The position numbers and the translations under genes were made by a program. A stretch of 64,000 bases of DNA. Source: Microplitis mediator. Taxonomy: Eukaryota > Arthropoda > Insecta > Hymenoptera > Braconidae. The stretch's first letter is position 1, and each line of letters starts with the position of its first letter. Positions 24,469-35,849 of this stretch are shown one piece after another. The stretch lies in the NCBI RefSeq assembly GCF_029852145.1, contig NC_079979.1, positions 11,820,642-11,884,641 of the forward strand, written 5' to 3'. A model generated the notes under the pieces. That model ran no database searches, was not told the DNA's origin, and worked only from the letters and a program-made list of their open reading frames with translations.

Positions 24469-27400
24469 TTAAATTTCTGGATATGCAGATATTAAAATAT
24501 CCTTACCAAAGTAATTAACTCGATTACTGATAATTATAAAATTTTGATTAGCTAATTTTATTGGACATGCATAATTAGGACGTGTGTAAAAGCACATTGT
24601 ATATAGTGCAATTTCTAATTCTGGAGATGTGCCGACGAATATCGTTGTAATGGGTTGGACAGTGTCCTCGAGGCTGGATCGTAATTTAACGATGGCTCCT
24701 TTCTGTAATAGAATAAAATTAAAAATTAGACATTTCTATTTTTCGAAAATAATTTCCAATCTTAATCTAGTTCTTATAACTTTTTTTTTATTTAACATAT
24801 ATAATTATCTTAAATCTTTTATTGCAAATAACATCTCTAAAATATTTTCACACAACAAGATAGATTATTTTATTGTTGTTAATTAGCTCATCTCGAAATA
24901 ATTTTCCATTTTTATAATGAAGCCAATTTATTTCGATTGATTAGTAATTGGAATTAACCGGAATTAATTGAAGTTTTTAATCAGGTATTAGTTTTTCACC
25001 CGAACAATGTAGAATTTTTATTAAGTAAAAGTAACCGCAATTAGGTATACCTAACGAGCCTATAGGCTTTAAAAATAATGTACTTTTAACCATTCCTGCT
25101 TAAAAAATCTGATAGATTGTTATATAGCTGTAGGGGAGGGCCAGGCCGGGCAAAACGGGGTACTTAAGGAAATACTAAGTTTTCGAGGACTCAAATACGC
25201 AAAATTTTTTTTTTTTTTTTAATAAAGTGAATAGAAAAAATTTTCAGTTGCAGTTGAAAAAAAAAAAAATTTCAAATTTGCGGGCAAAATGGGGTACCCC
25301 CTAAAAAAGGTAAAAAAAAAAAATTTCTGGATTTTAAATGAAGTTGATTAAATTAAATTTTTTTGTAAGTAATTTACTCAAAGAAAAATGATATTTTACA
25401 TGATTATTTGATACAAAGAGAGAAAAAAAAAATTTTAATAGTTTTTATCATAAAACGAAAATCATTAACATTTTTTGACTGACATTCGATTTTTGAAAAA
25501 GCTTAACGAAACGATTGACGTATATATTTTATATATGCTAAACATATACGGACTCGTATATGATGAATATTATATATTTTACTATAAAAAAAAATGTATT
25601 ACAAAATGTAGTTAAATTGGCCACATATATTTTCTGATATTTATCATATATTTTTACATATATTTTGACTATATATATTATATTCATACGGGTTTTTTTA
25701 TGTTCGTCTTTTATAATTTTGTAATCATACTTTTATGAATATAAAATATAGGTCCATATTCATTATATAGCTTTTAAGGCCGTTTGTTTTAAGTGGTTGG
25801 TGCATCAGCTCAGTTGATTAAATTGTTAAAAAATGGATTCATAAAAACAAAATTATCTGTTCGAAATTGTTTTCAATTTGTATCAGATTGAAAAATATCA
25901 GTAAAAATAAATAGAAAAATTTACTTACATCTCCAAGTGGAGCTTGTTTAATATATCCAAGATAATTTAATTTGTTATCTTCTTCACGTTTTGCATAGTA
26001 AATCCAATTATGCATTCCAATAATTTCTGCATCGAATTTCTCTGCCAAAAATACCGTTTCAAATCCCGAGCTACCAGGTTCTCCATCAATTCTTTTAAAC
26101 TGTGAAAACCAAATTCTCTTTAATGTATCTTTAAACTCATACTCATCATTTGGTACATATCCTTTGTCAGCTAAAAATTTCATCGTTGTCTTCATTACAT
26201 CTGTTTCAAGTATTGCATCGATAAAATCACTTTCTTCTTTTCTTTCTTCTGAAGTTACTACTTCTTTAACTTTAATATCTAAATCGTAATTATCGTGAAG
26301 TGCAATAATAGTTTTAATCGTCGGTATTTCATAAGCCTCATCTTTAACTTTCAATAGTGGCTCACTAGCATCATCTTTTGTACTGTCATCCATCTTCTGT
26401 CCTTGAAGATTCATCGTGATAAATTTAAATGCATTATTTGTATCCTTTTCAAACAAATCTTCGGTTAATTTTTCTATATCATTTTTTGTAATTATGCTAC
26501 CAAGTGGACTTGGGAACATTTCATCCTCATTTTTAGGCGGTACATTAGCGGATTCTGTGCTTGGAACATCAGAATTGTTTCGAGGATTTAAATCAGTTTC
26601 AAGTGGTACTATTGGAGGTGGTGCTGCCGAAGCTTGAGCTGGAGCTGCTGCTACGGGAGCTTGAGCTTGAGCTGGAGCTACTGCTGGTGCTACTGGATTT
26701 TCAGGAACACTCCCATTGTTATAATAATTATTATAGGTGATCTGCGTATGAGATACAGGTGGAACAGCTGCATTTCCAGCAGTTGCAGAATGGCTAGAAT
26801 ATCCATGGCCACCATAAATTCCTCCGGGAATAATTCGATTAGCTACGGCATTGACACCAGCACTTACACCAGCAAAAACAAGTGCTTCTTTGGCTAATTG
26901 ACCGATTCCTGGTCTGGAAGACTGTCCAGCTGACTGGACCAATATTGTTTGAGGAGCATGACCAACTGGTGGATTATATCCAGTTCCTGGAGTATATGAG
27001 TGTCCATAAGATGGGTTATACGGATTGTATGGCTGATGAGGCTGATTGTATGATGGATGATAACCACTATTCATTCCTGGCGATGGATGATAACCACTGT
27101 TCATTCCTGGTGATGGATGATAACCGGGTGAATTGTATCCATTGTAGCTTCCAGGATTATTTTGACTGTGACTGGGATTATGGTGGGTATTTTGGTGGAG
27201 ATTGTGTTGATTTGAACCTACAGATGGATTATAACCTTGGTTTAAATTATGCTGACGGTTTGATTGTCCTGAATTACCATATGGTGTCCCTGTCTGTGAG
27301 TTATAGCCACCAGATGGTTTCCAGCTGGATTGAACGTTGGTAGCGCTACTTTTGGAGATAGATTCAGATGGTGCTGATGCTTTTGTGTTTATAGGTTGTG

Positions 27401-28145
27401 ATTGTTTTGGTGGCACGTTCCAACCATATGTTCCTGGGCTTGAACTACCTGAAAGATATTGTAAATTATTGATAAAGTTTCTTTAGTACTTCGTTAACTC
27501 ATTGTTCCGATATTTATGCACAGAAAAAAAAAATTCTCGACTGAAGGTAAATATTCTTGATTCAAGAAAATTTTTTTGGAGACCTAAATTTTCTCAGATA
27601 AAGTAGAAATCTTCTCCGACCAAGACGAATTTTTCTTAACCAAGACAAATTCTCTTGGCTTAAGAAAATCTTGACTTGGTTCCCGAAAACGTTTGTCTTC
27701 AAAAATATTTTCTGGACTCAAGATAACTTTTTTCCTGTGTGGCAATCGGCCTTGATTAAAAAATACGATTAATGAGGATTCAAAATTATTCAATTGTTTC
27801 AAATATTCATGAATCGTACATTGGCGATTGAAGAGTATTTAAAGTGATTAAAAATTTTAATTGTTTTGAATAATCTTTAATCGTTGATTTATTTTTTGAC
27901 TATTAAGTATTCATGAGGTTTAGATTTTCTTTGTACTCATGAATTGTATTGAATCCCCATGTGTGATCAGAAATTGTAATATTATTTTAGGATTAATGAG
28001 TATTAAAGAAGATAAAATATTTTAACAAAGTTTTAAAAAATACCTGATTGCTGACGCGGTTTTGATGTTGTCCTTGTTGAGTATCGGGACCCTGAACTGC
28101 TTCCGCTACGTCTACTACTACTGCTACTCTTACGACCATCAATGT
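24469..28145 (-). CDS. EndoU-family (poly(U)-specific endoribonuclease-like) protein, probable pseudoenzyme, 5' end not found
   Basis: EndoU/XendoU enzymes cut RNA at uridylates; insect forms often carry a long low-complexity N-terminus. Exons on the minus strand: 28145-28044, 27448-25929 and 24702-24469 (stop TAA); phases agree and one more upstream exon is needed because 28145 starts with two bases of a codon. Order: Ser/Arg-rich piece (KSSSSSRRSGS), a Gly/Asn/Pro/Tyr-rich region with a GYHPSPGMNS tandem repeat, an Ala/Pro stretch, then the EndoU domain in the last ~270 residues (KRIWFSQF, SSGFETVF, GMHNWIYYA, LNYLGYI, FVGTSPELEIALYTMCF, ISAYPEI). The usual first catalytic His (GFEHVF) is Thr here and the lysine before FVGTSPE is Gln; the second His (HNW) is kept. 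The reading frame is open, so it is probably expressed. Function as an RNA-binding pseudoenzyme is inference. Confidence 0.85.
25131..25515. mobile_element. Truncated GGGGAGGG-type element in EndoU intron
   Basis: Starts TAGGGGAGGGCCAGGC and follows the interior of the 46765-48111 element (GGGGTACCCCCTAAAAAAGG, then TTTTTATCATAAAAC) before losing similarity near 25515. It lacks the right end. At 25201 its uninterrupted T-run marks the place where R1 inserted in the 46765 copy. The remaining intron (25516-25928) is AT-rich. Confidence 0.7.
27523..27741. mobile_element. Short repeat (TTCTCGACTGAAGG ... ), first copy
   Basis: About 200 bp with TTCTTGATTCAAGAAAA and TTTTCTTGACTCAAGA steps, bounded by CACAGAAAAAA and TTTTTCCTGTGTGG. 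A very similar copy follows R1 at 32586-32780. Sits in the EndoU intron 27449-28043, whose rest has AATCGTTTTAATC-like sequence. Confidence 0.65.
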
Positions 28146-29234
28146 CTACATGAAAAAATTATTATAAATGTATACATAAACTCATCAAAACATTCAAGTA
28201 AACATATTTAAGCTCAAAGTTTATTTATTTATTTATTGTCCCTTACTGTAGGTAGCAAATGTTATATGGTTAATTACACGAAGCAATTCTTTAAAACCTT
28301 TTACTCATAATATTTTTTTAATGTCGTATAACTTTGAAGATTCTCGTAGGTCTTCGTTTATATTCATAGATTTTCGGTGATATGCATAGATTCTCGTAGA
28401 TTAAAATAGATTTATAAAGGGATAGTAAGATTTTCTTTTTTTTCTAATTTTTTTTATATTAATGCACATCACATTAAGACTAATTGTGTAAAAATTTAAA
28501 GTCGATTGAAGTAAAATTAACGAAGATATGGATTTGTAATTCTCCGCCTCTCCGGCTTAGTTTCGTGTTGCGGCCCGAGTCAAAATTTGAAGTGTGGATT
28601 TGACCTCCATAGTCTAAGTTAGGTTATTGACGCTGAAATTATAAGTAAAGTGGTCCCAGTAAGAGAATGCACCTCGGAAATCGCCCCCACCACCGAACAT
28701 TTATGAATTGCGCATGCGCACAGAAAAGTGGGAGAACATTTGACACATAAAATACCCAGAGTGGGAGTAAAAACCGACGACACCCGAGGTGCATTCTCTT
28801 GTTGGGATGACAATATATGAGGGTATTGAGAGTAAAATCACATTCGAGCAATAAGGCATGCTATTGAGCAAAACTGTAAATTTGACCTAACTTTGGGAGT
28901 TTTGTTCGCTTTTACCAAATGTAGGGTAAATTTACAGTCGGCAGGAATGTAAAATACCCTCCAAAACCTACTTTTTAATGGTGGACAAGATCGTTATCAG
29001 ATTTCGTTGGTAGATAAGGGGAACAAAGGGGCGAAGGGGGTATTAAATATGAGATTAAAATGACTGCCATAGGCGCGAATTTTTATATCAAAAACATTAC
29101 AAATATTTATAGATTAATTTACAGTATCGATAAAATAAGTGAAAACAATGACGCATGCAAAAAAAAAAATAATTGATTTCGGAATCGAAATAATTGCCTA
29201 TCACTTTAATTTATCAAAGAAATTTTTTTTCTAG
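28146..29234. other. Region upstream of the visible EndoU exons
   Basis: It should contain the EndoU 5' exon (signal peptide or start), but I could not identify it. It includes one 132-bp MITE (28670-28801) and AT-rich sequence, plus a non-repetitive, less AT-rich patch around 28880-29050 that I cannot assign. Confidence 0.4.
28670..28801. mobile_element. MITE with AAGAGAATGCACCTCGG ends
   Basis: AAGAGAATGCACCTCGG at 28671 and its exact complement CCGAGGTGCATTCTCTT near 28784-28800 form a 17-bp terminal inverted repeat around a GC-richer loop. Confidence 0.8.
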
Positions 29235-29391
29235 TCAGGGAATTATTGGCGCTAGTATTAGCTATATAAATATCAATAACGATCCAAGTATAAATTATAA
29301 TCTAGATAATATAAAATTAATGAAATCAAAAGCAACCAAAAAATTTATCATTGAAAATATTGTATTAATTGATTTTTCATCTCTTAAATAA
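29235..29391 (+). CDS. Exon-like orphan ORF, possible terminal exon
   Basis: Preceded by a good acceptor (TTTTTTTTCTAG) and ending in a stop at 29389-29391; reads QGIIGASISYI ... IIENIVLIDFSSLK. I do not recognise the family and see no matching upstream exon. It may be a true last exon of a gene whose other exons I missed, a remnant, or chance. Confidence 0.25.
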
Positions 29392-29479
29392 TAAAAATGT
29401 CTTTATTGTTAAGACTGATTTAGTTATTAATCCAATACATAAATAATTTTTGGTTTAACAATTTTTAATATTACAAACA

Positions 29480-29625
29480 CTAAAAAGATGGCTGATCGCA
29501 TATTGGTTCACAATACGGATCGTAGTACTGATTATAAATATCGTTATAAGTATTATTGTATTTTGTGCCAGTTGTGTTAGTTATTTCTGAGTTTACATAG
29601 GATGATTTTGGATCAGCATTAACAT
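29480..29625 (-). CDS. Exon-like orphan ORF on the minus strand, possible terminal exon
   Basis: After an acceptor (GAGGTATTTATAG) 48 codons run to a stop at 29482-29480, rich in Asn, Tyr and Thr and ending YCEPICDQPSF. Not a known family to me. It points towards the exon-like ORF at 29235-29391, leaving 88 bp between the two stops. No upstream exon was found. Confidence 0.28.
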
Positions 29626-31154
29626 CTATAAATACCTCATTGAAATTTCAAAGCTGTCAGGTTTAAATAAACATAAACGAGAAAAAATTTCGGACTTAAA
29701 AAAATTCAATGGATTTGCAAGCGTCGAAAAATTTTCAAGTCCAGAATAATTTTACAATTTTATTTTGGACTTAGAAATTTTTCAACTTTTGTTACTCGCT
29801 TGAATTTTTCTAAGTCCAAAATAATATTTTTTGGACTTAGAAAAATTCAATCGAGTGACAAAAGTCGAAAAATTTATAAGTCCAACAAGTATAGTCTTAA
29901 ATCAAAATTTTAGGCTATGGAGGATAAAATACAGTTCTAAAATCACTTTGGAAGTATGTTTTTACCTTCCCAATGCTACTTTGGGGGCATGGAGATCATA
30001 ATTACAGTTCAACTGCGAGCGGCAAGCCTGTTAACAAAAGAATTGAGGCTATCTAGGCTAAAACCACATTTCAGATTTCGACTCGGGCCACACCCGTTGA
30101 ATTATCTTGCTCTACCACCATTATTAAAAATGACATTTATTATAACAATTTATGACTTATTTTTTGATTAAATTAATTTTCGTAAGTAAAGTTATAAAAT
30201 TGCGGTTGTTGATTGCAAATAATAACAAACTAAAAAATATATAAATTGTTAGTTGTAAATAGCTTTAATCGGAAAATTGAAATATTTATTAATTAAAACT
30301 TAGTTTACTTCAAAAATAAATAATTATTAATTACAGAAAACTATAATAACAAGTTATTTGAATAATTAATAATCGATTAGTAGATTTTTTCAATTAACAA
30401 AAATCAATCATTGAACACTGATTCAGCAACAGTAGCCCAACGTTGTGAACCGATAATCGGCCAATCATAAGTAGCCATTCATTGACCAGCCATCGGCAGC
30501 GTTATACGACTGGCGTTTCCTCTATGGAAAGTCACATTCTGATATGAAACCAGTAATACCATATCATTTACATTCAAAAATTTTATTAAAAACTCATTTT
30601 GATTTGCCTACGCTATCTTGGTAAAAAATTAAACGGCTGGTGGTAATTAATCAGGTTTGGGCCATTACTAATTGCTAATGCTTGGCCGAGCGACGGCAGT
30701 CAGACATCGGCCAACCTACGGCATTTTTTCCAATAACGGCGTCTTTGTATGGGGCAGTCAAGATTGTATAGACCGAGAAATAAAGTACCTCTACACAAAC
30801 GCAAGAAGGACGATGTACAAGCAAGCATTGCGTCAACAAAAAAAAATAAAAATGAACATTTCTTAAGGCGTGGCAGAGGATTCTGAAAAACATTATAGAG
30901 TCGTGGATTTTGTGCTTGTTTTTTTCGACTACAACTTTTGTGAAGTGCGTGAAGTGTGATAAAAAAATTACTGCGATGTGTTGGAGGCTTCATTCAAAAC
31001 AACAATGAGAGTTTCAACCAAATCGGTTGGAAAATTACTCCAAAAATTGTGAATGGTTTCTCAAATATTTTTGGAAATCGCAGCAAATGTAGCAGCATGT
31101 ATTTTTAATGACGGCTGCTTTGTTTTACTGGTGTTTATGAAAGAGATGCACACA
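29626..31154. other. Unassigned intergenic stretch
   Basis: 29658-29885 carries repeated GGACTTAGAAAAATTCAA steps in both directions. 30420-30770 is less AT-rich and contains two versions of ATCGGCCAA, suggesting an old inverted-repeat element. Small ORFs on both strands at 30672-30993 overlap each other and match nothing I know. No gene is called. Confidence 0.4.
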
Positions 31155-32396
31155 AAAAAAAAAAAATCTGTCTATCGGTTGACCCTGCGGGCCAGCCCCA
31201 AAACTTCCCGCTGTTTTCGAGCTCCTTGAGCTCGAAAACATTGTAGTGGATACATTTTCGAGCTCGAAAATACGTTTGTATTCCATTGTTTTCGAAAAAA
31301 AACCGATTTTAGCATTTCTTTCTCCCACGATATCTCAGGAACGAATTGACCGATTTTGATAGTTGAGGTGGCAATCGACGCGTTTCAACGAATTCTAAAA
31401 CTGATCAAATTTCGGAATCGTTGAGTTTAGCTGTTTCAAAGATATTCGCAAAAAACCGTTTTTTACCATTTCTTTCGCCCGCGATAACTCTCGAACGAAT
31501 TATCCGATTGAGATGGCTAAGGCGGCAATCGACGCGTTTTAGTGAGTTCTAGAGCTGATTAGATTTTAAAGTCAATCGTTCAAGTCGTCTCTAAGAAATC
31601 AATAAAAAACTAAAAAAAAAAAAAATCGGTCTATCGGTTAACCCTGCGGGCCAGCCCCAAAACTTCCCGCTGTTTTCGAGCTCGTTGAGCTCGAAAACAT
31701 TATTGTGGATACATTTTCGAGCTCTTCGAGCTCGAAAATACTTTTGTATGCCATTGTTTTTTAAAAAAACATTTTTTAGCATTTCTATCTCCCACGATAT
31801 CTCGCGAACGAATTAACCGATTTTGATGGTTGAGGCAGCAATCGACGCGTTTTTTAAGTTCTAGAGCTGATTAGATTTTAAAATCGAATGATTCAATTTT
31901 TCTGTAGATATCTGAAAAAAAACGTTTTTCACTATTTTTTTAATCAACGATATCTCGTAAACGAATTGACCGATTAAGATGGTTGAGGTAGCAATCGACG
32001 TGTTTCATTGAGGTCTTGAGCTGATAAAATTTTGGGAATGATTGGTTTTGTTGTTTCGACGATATTTGCAAAAAACCGTTTCCTACTGTTTCTTTCGTCG
32101 ACGATATCTTTTGAGCGGATTATCTGATTGAGACGTTCTTGGTGGCAATCGAAAGCTTTTATCGAGTTCTAGAGCTGATTAGATTTTGGAATTGATCGAT
32201 CCAACAGTTTTCACAATATCCAAAAAAAACGAAAAAAAAAAAATTTTTTTTTTTCGTATTTCTCAAATATCTCAGAGTTTATTTGACCAAATGGTTTAAA
32301 ATTTTTTTTAAAATCTAAGTTCAGAAAATATCTTTCGAATGCCGCAAGAACCATCTAAATCGGTTCATTCATCAAAAAGATATGAGATGTTTACAT

Positions 32397-32443
<47 letters not shown>

Positions 32444-32585
32444 GACATCGCTCTGAAAATATCAGAAGAGCATCCTAGCACCTTCAAATATCGACATATG
32501 ATAAAAACCCGGTTTTTGAAAATCGGGGTGAAACCAATAACTTCCCGAATTTTTTGAAAATCGTCGATTTTCTCAGCGGGAAGTT
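31155..32585 (-). mobile_element. R1 element copies c, two 3' ends in tandem
   Basis: Reads on the minus strand: AACTTCCCGCTGAGAAAATC start at 32585, (CA)n tract at 32398-32439, many inner units, then one complete 3' end at about 31611 and a second at 31155. This is either two overlapping copies or an internal duplication of the terminal module. Confidence 0.8.
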
Positions 32586-32780
32586 AAAAATTCTCGATTG
32601 AAGGTAAATATTCTTGATTCAAGAAAATTTTTTTGGAGACCTAAATTTTCTCAGATAAAGTAGAAATCTTCTCCAACCAAGACGAATTCTCTTGGCTCAA
32701 GAAAATCTTGACTTGGTTCCCGAAAACGATTGTCTTTAAAAATATTTTCTTGACTCAAGATATCTGTTTTTTCTGTGTAG
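32586..32780. mobile_element. Short repeat (TTCTCGATTGAAGG ... ), second copy
   Basis: Near-identical to 27523-27741 over about 190 bp, directly abutting the 5' end of R1 copy c and ending TTTTTTCTGTGTAG. Confidence 0.65.
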
Positions 32781-32994
32781 AAATCAAAACCGGGAGAAGT
32801 TCTCATGAGTGAGCGTGGAAAGTAGACAGCATTCGAATAAGCCGAGTGAAGCAAGAAGCTGCCAAAGAAAAGCCAAAGAAGGTAGACAAAGGTAGACAAA
32901 TCGTCATCGACGAGAACAAAAAGATGCACTAGACATCCTAGTCGAAAGCCCTTCGCTTTATGGAGCTGGCATCAATGATCCAGTGTAAGTAAAG
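32781..32994 (+). other. Non-repetitive, less AT-rich stretch, possible coding remnant
   Basis: About 200 bp of atypically GC-rich sequence with one frame reading AAKEKPKKVDKGRQIVIDE before a stop. A perfect donor, GTAAGTAAAG, follows at 32985. It may be part of a decayed gene together with 34149-34240, but I cannot prove it. Confidence 0.25.
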
Positions 32995-33799
32995 AAAAAA
33001 AGAAAAAAAAATCGGTCAGTTGACCCTGCGGGCCAGCCCCAAAACTTCCCGCTGTTTTCGAGCTCGCTGAACTCGAAAACATTATTGTGAATATATTTTC
33101 GAGCTCTTCGAGCTCGCAAATACTTTTGTATGCCATTGTTTTGTAAAAAACCATTTTTTAGCATTTCTTTCTCCCACGATATCTCGCGAACGAAATAACC
33201 GATTTTGATGGTTGAGGTGGCAATCGACGTGTTTTATCAAGTTCTAAAGCTGGTCGAATTTTGAATTCGATTTATTTAGCCGTTTTTTAGATATTTAAAA
33301 AAAAACAAGGAAAAAATTTTTTTTGAATTCTTTCGTCAACGGTTTCTCTTGAACGAATGAACCGATTTTGATGGTTGAGGTGGCATTCGACGCAGCTTAT
33401 AGAGTTTTAGAGCTGATTAGATTTTGGAATCAATCCATCGAGCAAGTTAAAAGTTATCCAAATAAAACATTTTTGAAAAAATTTTATTTTTGAAATATCT
33501 CTGAACGCACCCTACCGATTAAGTTCAAATTGATACGACCTCAAGACATTAACAAGCCGCGTCGAATGACACCTCAACGATCAAAATCGGTTCATCCGTT
33601 CAAGAGTTATGAATATTTACATACATACATACGTACGTACACACATACATACACTCGGACATCATCGTGAAATTAGTCAGGATAGCTTCCTAGAACCTCA
33701 AAACGTCCAAATTTGATAGAAATTCGGTTTTTGCAAATCGGACCGAAACCAATAACTTCCTGAATTTTTGAAAATTTTCAATTTTCTTAGCGGGAAGTT
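32995..33799 (-). mobile_element. R1 element copy d
   Basis: Minus orientation: AACTTCCCGCTAAGAAAATT start at 33799, an ATAC/GTAC tract near 33613-33655, inner units, hairpins, and the GGGTCAACTGACCGA A-run end. Lies in the possible intron between the remnants at 32781-32994 and 34149-34240. Confidence 0.85.
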
Positions 33800-34148
33800 A
33801 AAAATAATATTCTTGTGGTGTAAAAATCTTTGAAACTTTTAAATGCGTTTTTCTTACACTTAGCTTTCTCAGAGTCGGTGCCCACTATAGCCCAAAATCT
33901 ACTACACTGATCTTTTCCAAATTTTACACACTCTTTCTTTACATAAATGACGAGGTAATGATGTCAATTTTTTTTTTTAATTTTAACGTATTTTAAAATA
34001 GCAACATTTTCAATTTTTTAATAACAAATCAGTATTTTGACTTTTAAGTGCTGTAAAAAAGTGAAAAATCAATAAAGAAATAAAAACTAGACGTTGCTGC
34101 CTGCAAAATTTATCAATTAATAAAATCTTTTTGTTTTTTTGATTTCAG

Positions 34149-34240
34149 ATGATCCAGTGATAAGTTATAAGGGGCACCGCAATGGAACTTTTTTCGTCAT
34201 AAATATTAATAAAACTTTTATAGAATATTTAATTTTGTAG
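34149..34240 (+). pseudogene. Possible WD40 exon remnant resembling DTL/Cdt2
   Basis: After an acceptor (TTTTTTGATTTCAG) the frame reads DPVISYKGHRNGTFFVI and then a stop at 34238-34240. DTL/Cdt2 proteins have a WD40 blade with P-V-x-x-x-x-GHxNSTFYVK in this style. The match is short and the exon ends in a stop, so this is at best a fragment. It could be chance. Confidence 0.3.
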
Positions 34241-34980
34241 CAATTATAGAAATGAATATATTAACTGTGTCGTTGGGAAAATTTATCAAAAATATGTTTT
34301 TTTTTGTATCAAATTAACCTTACTACCCCAATAAATGGGATATCTACATAGCTCTTCGTAGATCTATGTAGACTATTTTAAAATTTAGATCTACGTAGGG
34401 GAGGGTGGGGCAGAGCGGCCCCCCTGAAATTTTGATCAAAAAAAAAAATTTTTTTTTTTCGACTAATTACTATAAATCCGATATGGTTGCGCATTTTTAC
34501 CCCTACGCATGACATTTGGGGAAAAATGGACAAGCCCAAAATTTTGAAAAAGTGATTTTTTCATATTTTTATCGTTAAATTAAAAAAAAATTAGTATAAT
34601 TCCTCATTTCTAGCCCTACGCATAACACCTGGGGCAAAATGGACCAGCCGAAACTTCCGAAAAAATTATTTTTTCATATTTTTCGGCCGTTTCTCTATGT
34701 AAGAGGCAAATTTGGTCACTACAAATTTATAAAAATTAAATTTTTTTTTTAGTTGATAAATTTTTGAAATAAAGTAAAACTATAGAATTGATTTTTTTTT
34801 TTATTAAATAACAATTATTAATTAAGGTAATCGAGAGTGAACGATTTATTACACTTTAAAAATTTTTTTTCGAGTAATATAAAACCAAAAATAGTTGTCA
34901 AGAGAAAGAAATACATTCTTAATGATGAAAACAATTAAAAAAAAAAAAAACGAAAAAAAAAAATTTTTTTTATCACTTTT

Positions 34981-35037
34981 TGGTAGAGCACTCGGCGCGT
35001 TACCGAATTGGTCTGGGTTCGATTCCCAGTTCGGGCT
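34981..35037 (+). other. tRNA-like sequence, left copy, 5' truncated
   Basis: Same as the 35283-35354 sequence from GGTAGAGCACTCGGCGCG through the B box GGTTCGATTCCC, but the first ~16 bases, including most of the A box, are replaced by T-rich sequence. Confidence 0.6.
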
Positions 35038-35282
35038 ATCTATATTTTTCTCAATTTATCTATAAATTGTCTTATTGAGAGGTTTGCATGTTTAGGTTTC
35101 CACTATATAAAATGGTGCCGCTCTGCCCCACAAAAAAAATTTTTTTTTTTTCAGAATTTTGGCAAAATGTCCATAAATTTGTTCGAAATAGGACAAAAGC
35201 AAACCATTTTTATATAGTGGAAACCTAAACATGCAAACCTCTCAATAAGACAATTTATAGATAAATTGAGAAAAATATAGAT

Positions 35283-35354
35283 AGCCCGAACTGGGAATCG
35301 AACCCAGACCAATTCGGTATCGCGCCGAGTGCTCTACCAGTTGAGCTATCCGGC
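35283..35354 (-). tRNA. tRNA-like gene or pseudogene inside a foldback element
   Basis: Minus strand, 72 nt: A box TAGCTCAACTGGTAGAGC and B box GGTTCGATTCCC are intact, and the T arm (CTGGG/CCCAG) pairs. The acceptor stem has mismatches and the anticodon loop reads CGCGATA with G instead of U before the anticodon, so a working tRNA is doubtful. Best read as a captured or SINE-type tRNA copy that might still attract RNA polymerase III. Confidence 0.45.
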
Positions 35355-35816
35355 ACTATACTATATTCCGTTGATCTTATGTTTGAAAGCCACAAAAAAT
35401 AATAATTGGCTTAGGGGGGCCGCTCTGCCCCACCCTCCCCTATATTCAATCCATTTTGAAAGGAAATAAGGGAGCCTGGGGCACGAAGGCCCCCTTAAGC
35501 CGGTTTTTTCTTTTTGTGGCTTTTAACCATAAAATTCGTTTATTTTCCGTCTATTTCAGAAGAATGTCGAAATTTTGCAAAAAAACGAAAAAAAAATTTT
35601 TTTTTCTTGGGCACGAAGACCTCCTCCCCAAAAAATTATAAAAAAATTTTTAACTTCCCGCTGAGAAAATCGACGATTTTCAAAAAATTCGGGAAGTTAT
35701 TGGTTTCACCCCGATTTTCAAAAACCGGATTTTCATCATATGTCGACATTTGAAGGTGCTAGGATGCTATTCTGACATTTTCAGAGCGATGTCTGTATGT
35801 ATGTATGTATGTGTAT

Positions 35817-35849
<33 letters not shown>

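Larger units (their letters stand above)
34398..35450. mobile_element. TA-flanked element with GGGGAGGGTGGGGCAGAG ends carrying a tRNA palindrome
   Basis: GGGGAGGGTGGGGCAGAG at 34398 and CTCTGCCCCACCCTCCCC ending at 35450, flanked by TA. The centre is an inverted repeat with arms of about 130 bp (34981-35110 and 35207-35338) that carries a tRNA-like sequence in each arm. Confidence 0.85.

Noticed and set aside
26416..27343. Plus-strand ORFs of 73-153 codons
   Set aside because: They are antisense to the EndoU exon and arise from its low-complexity Gly/Asn/Tyr codons.
30672..30993. Overlapping ORFs on both strands in a less AT-rich patch
   Set aside because: No recognisable family, no splice signals that extend them, and overlap on opposite strands. 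Left as unassigned sequence.
32339..32557. ORF with a His-Thr repeat
   Set aside because: It is a translation of the (CA)n tract inside R1.
31125..33164. Repeated small ORFs on the minus strand with similar Ser-rich and FFFFF endings
   Set aside because: They come from copies of the R1 3' end; the similarity is at DNA level, with frameshifts between copies, so not a protein family.
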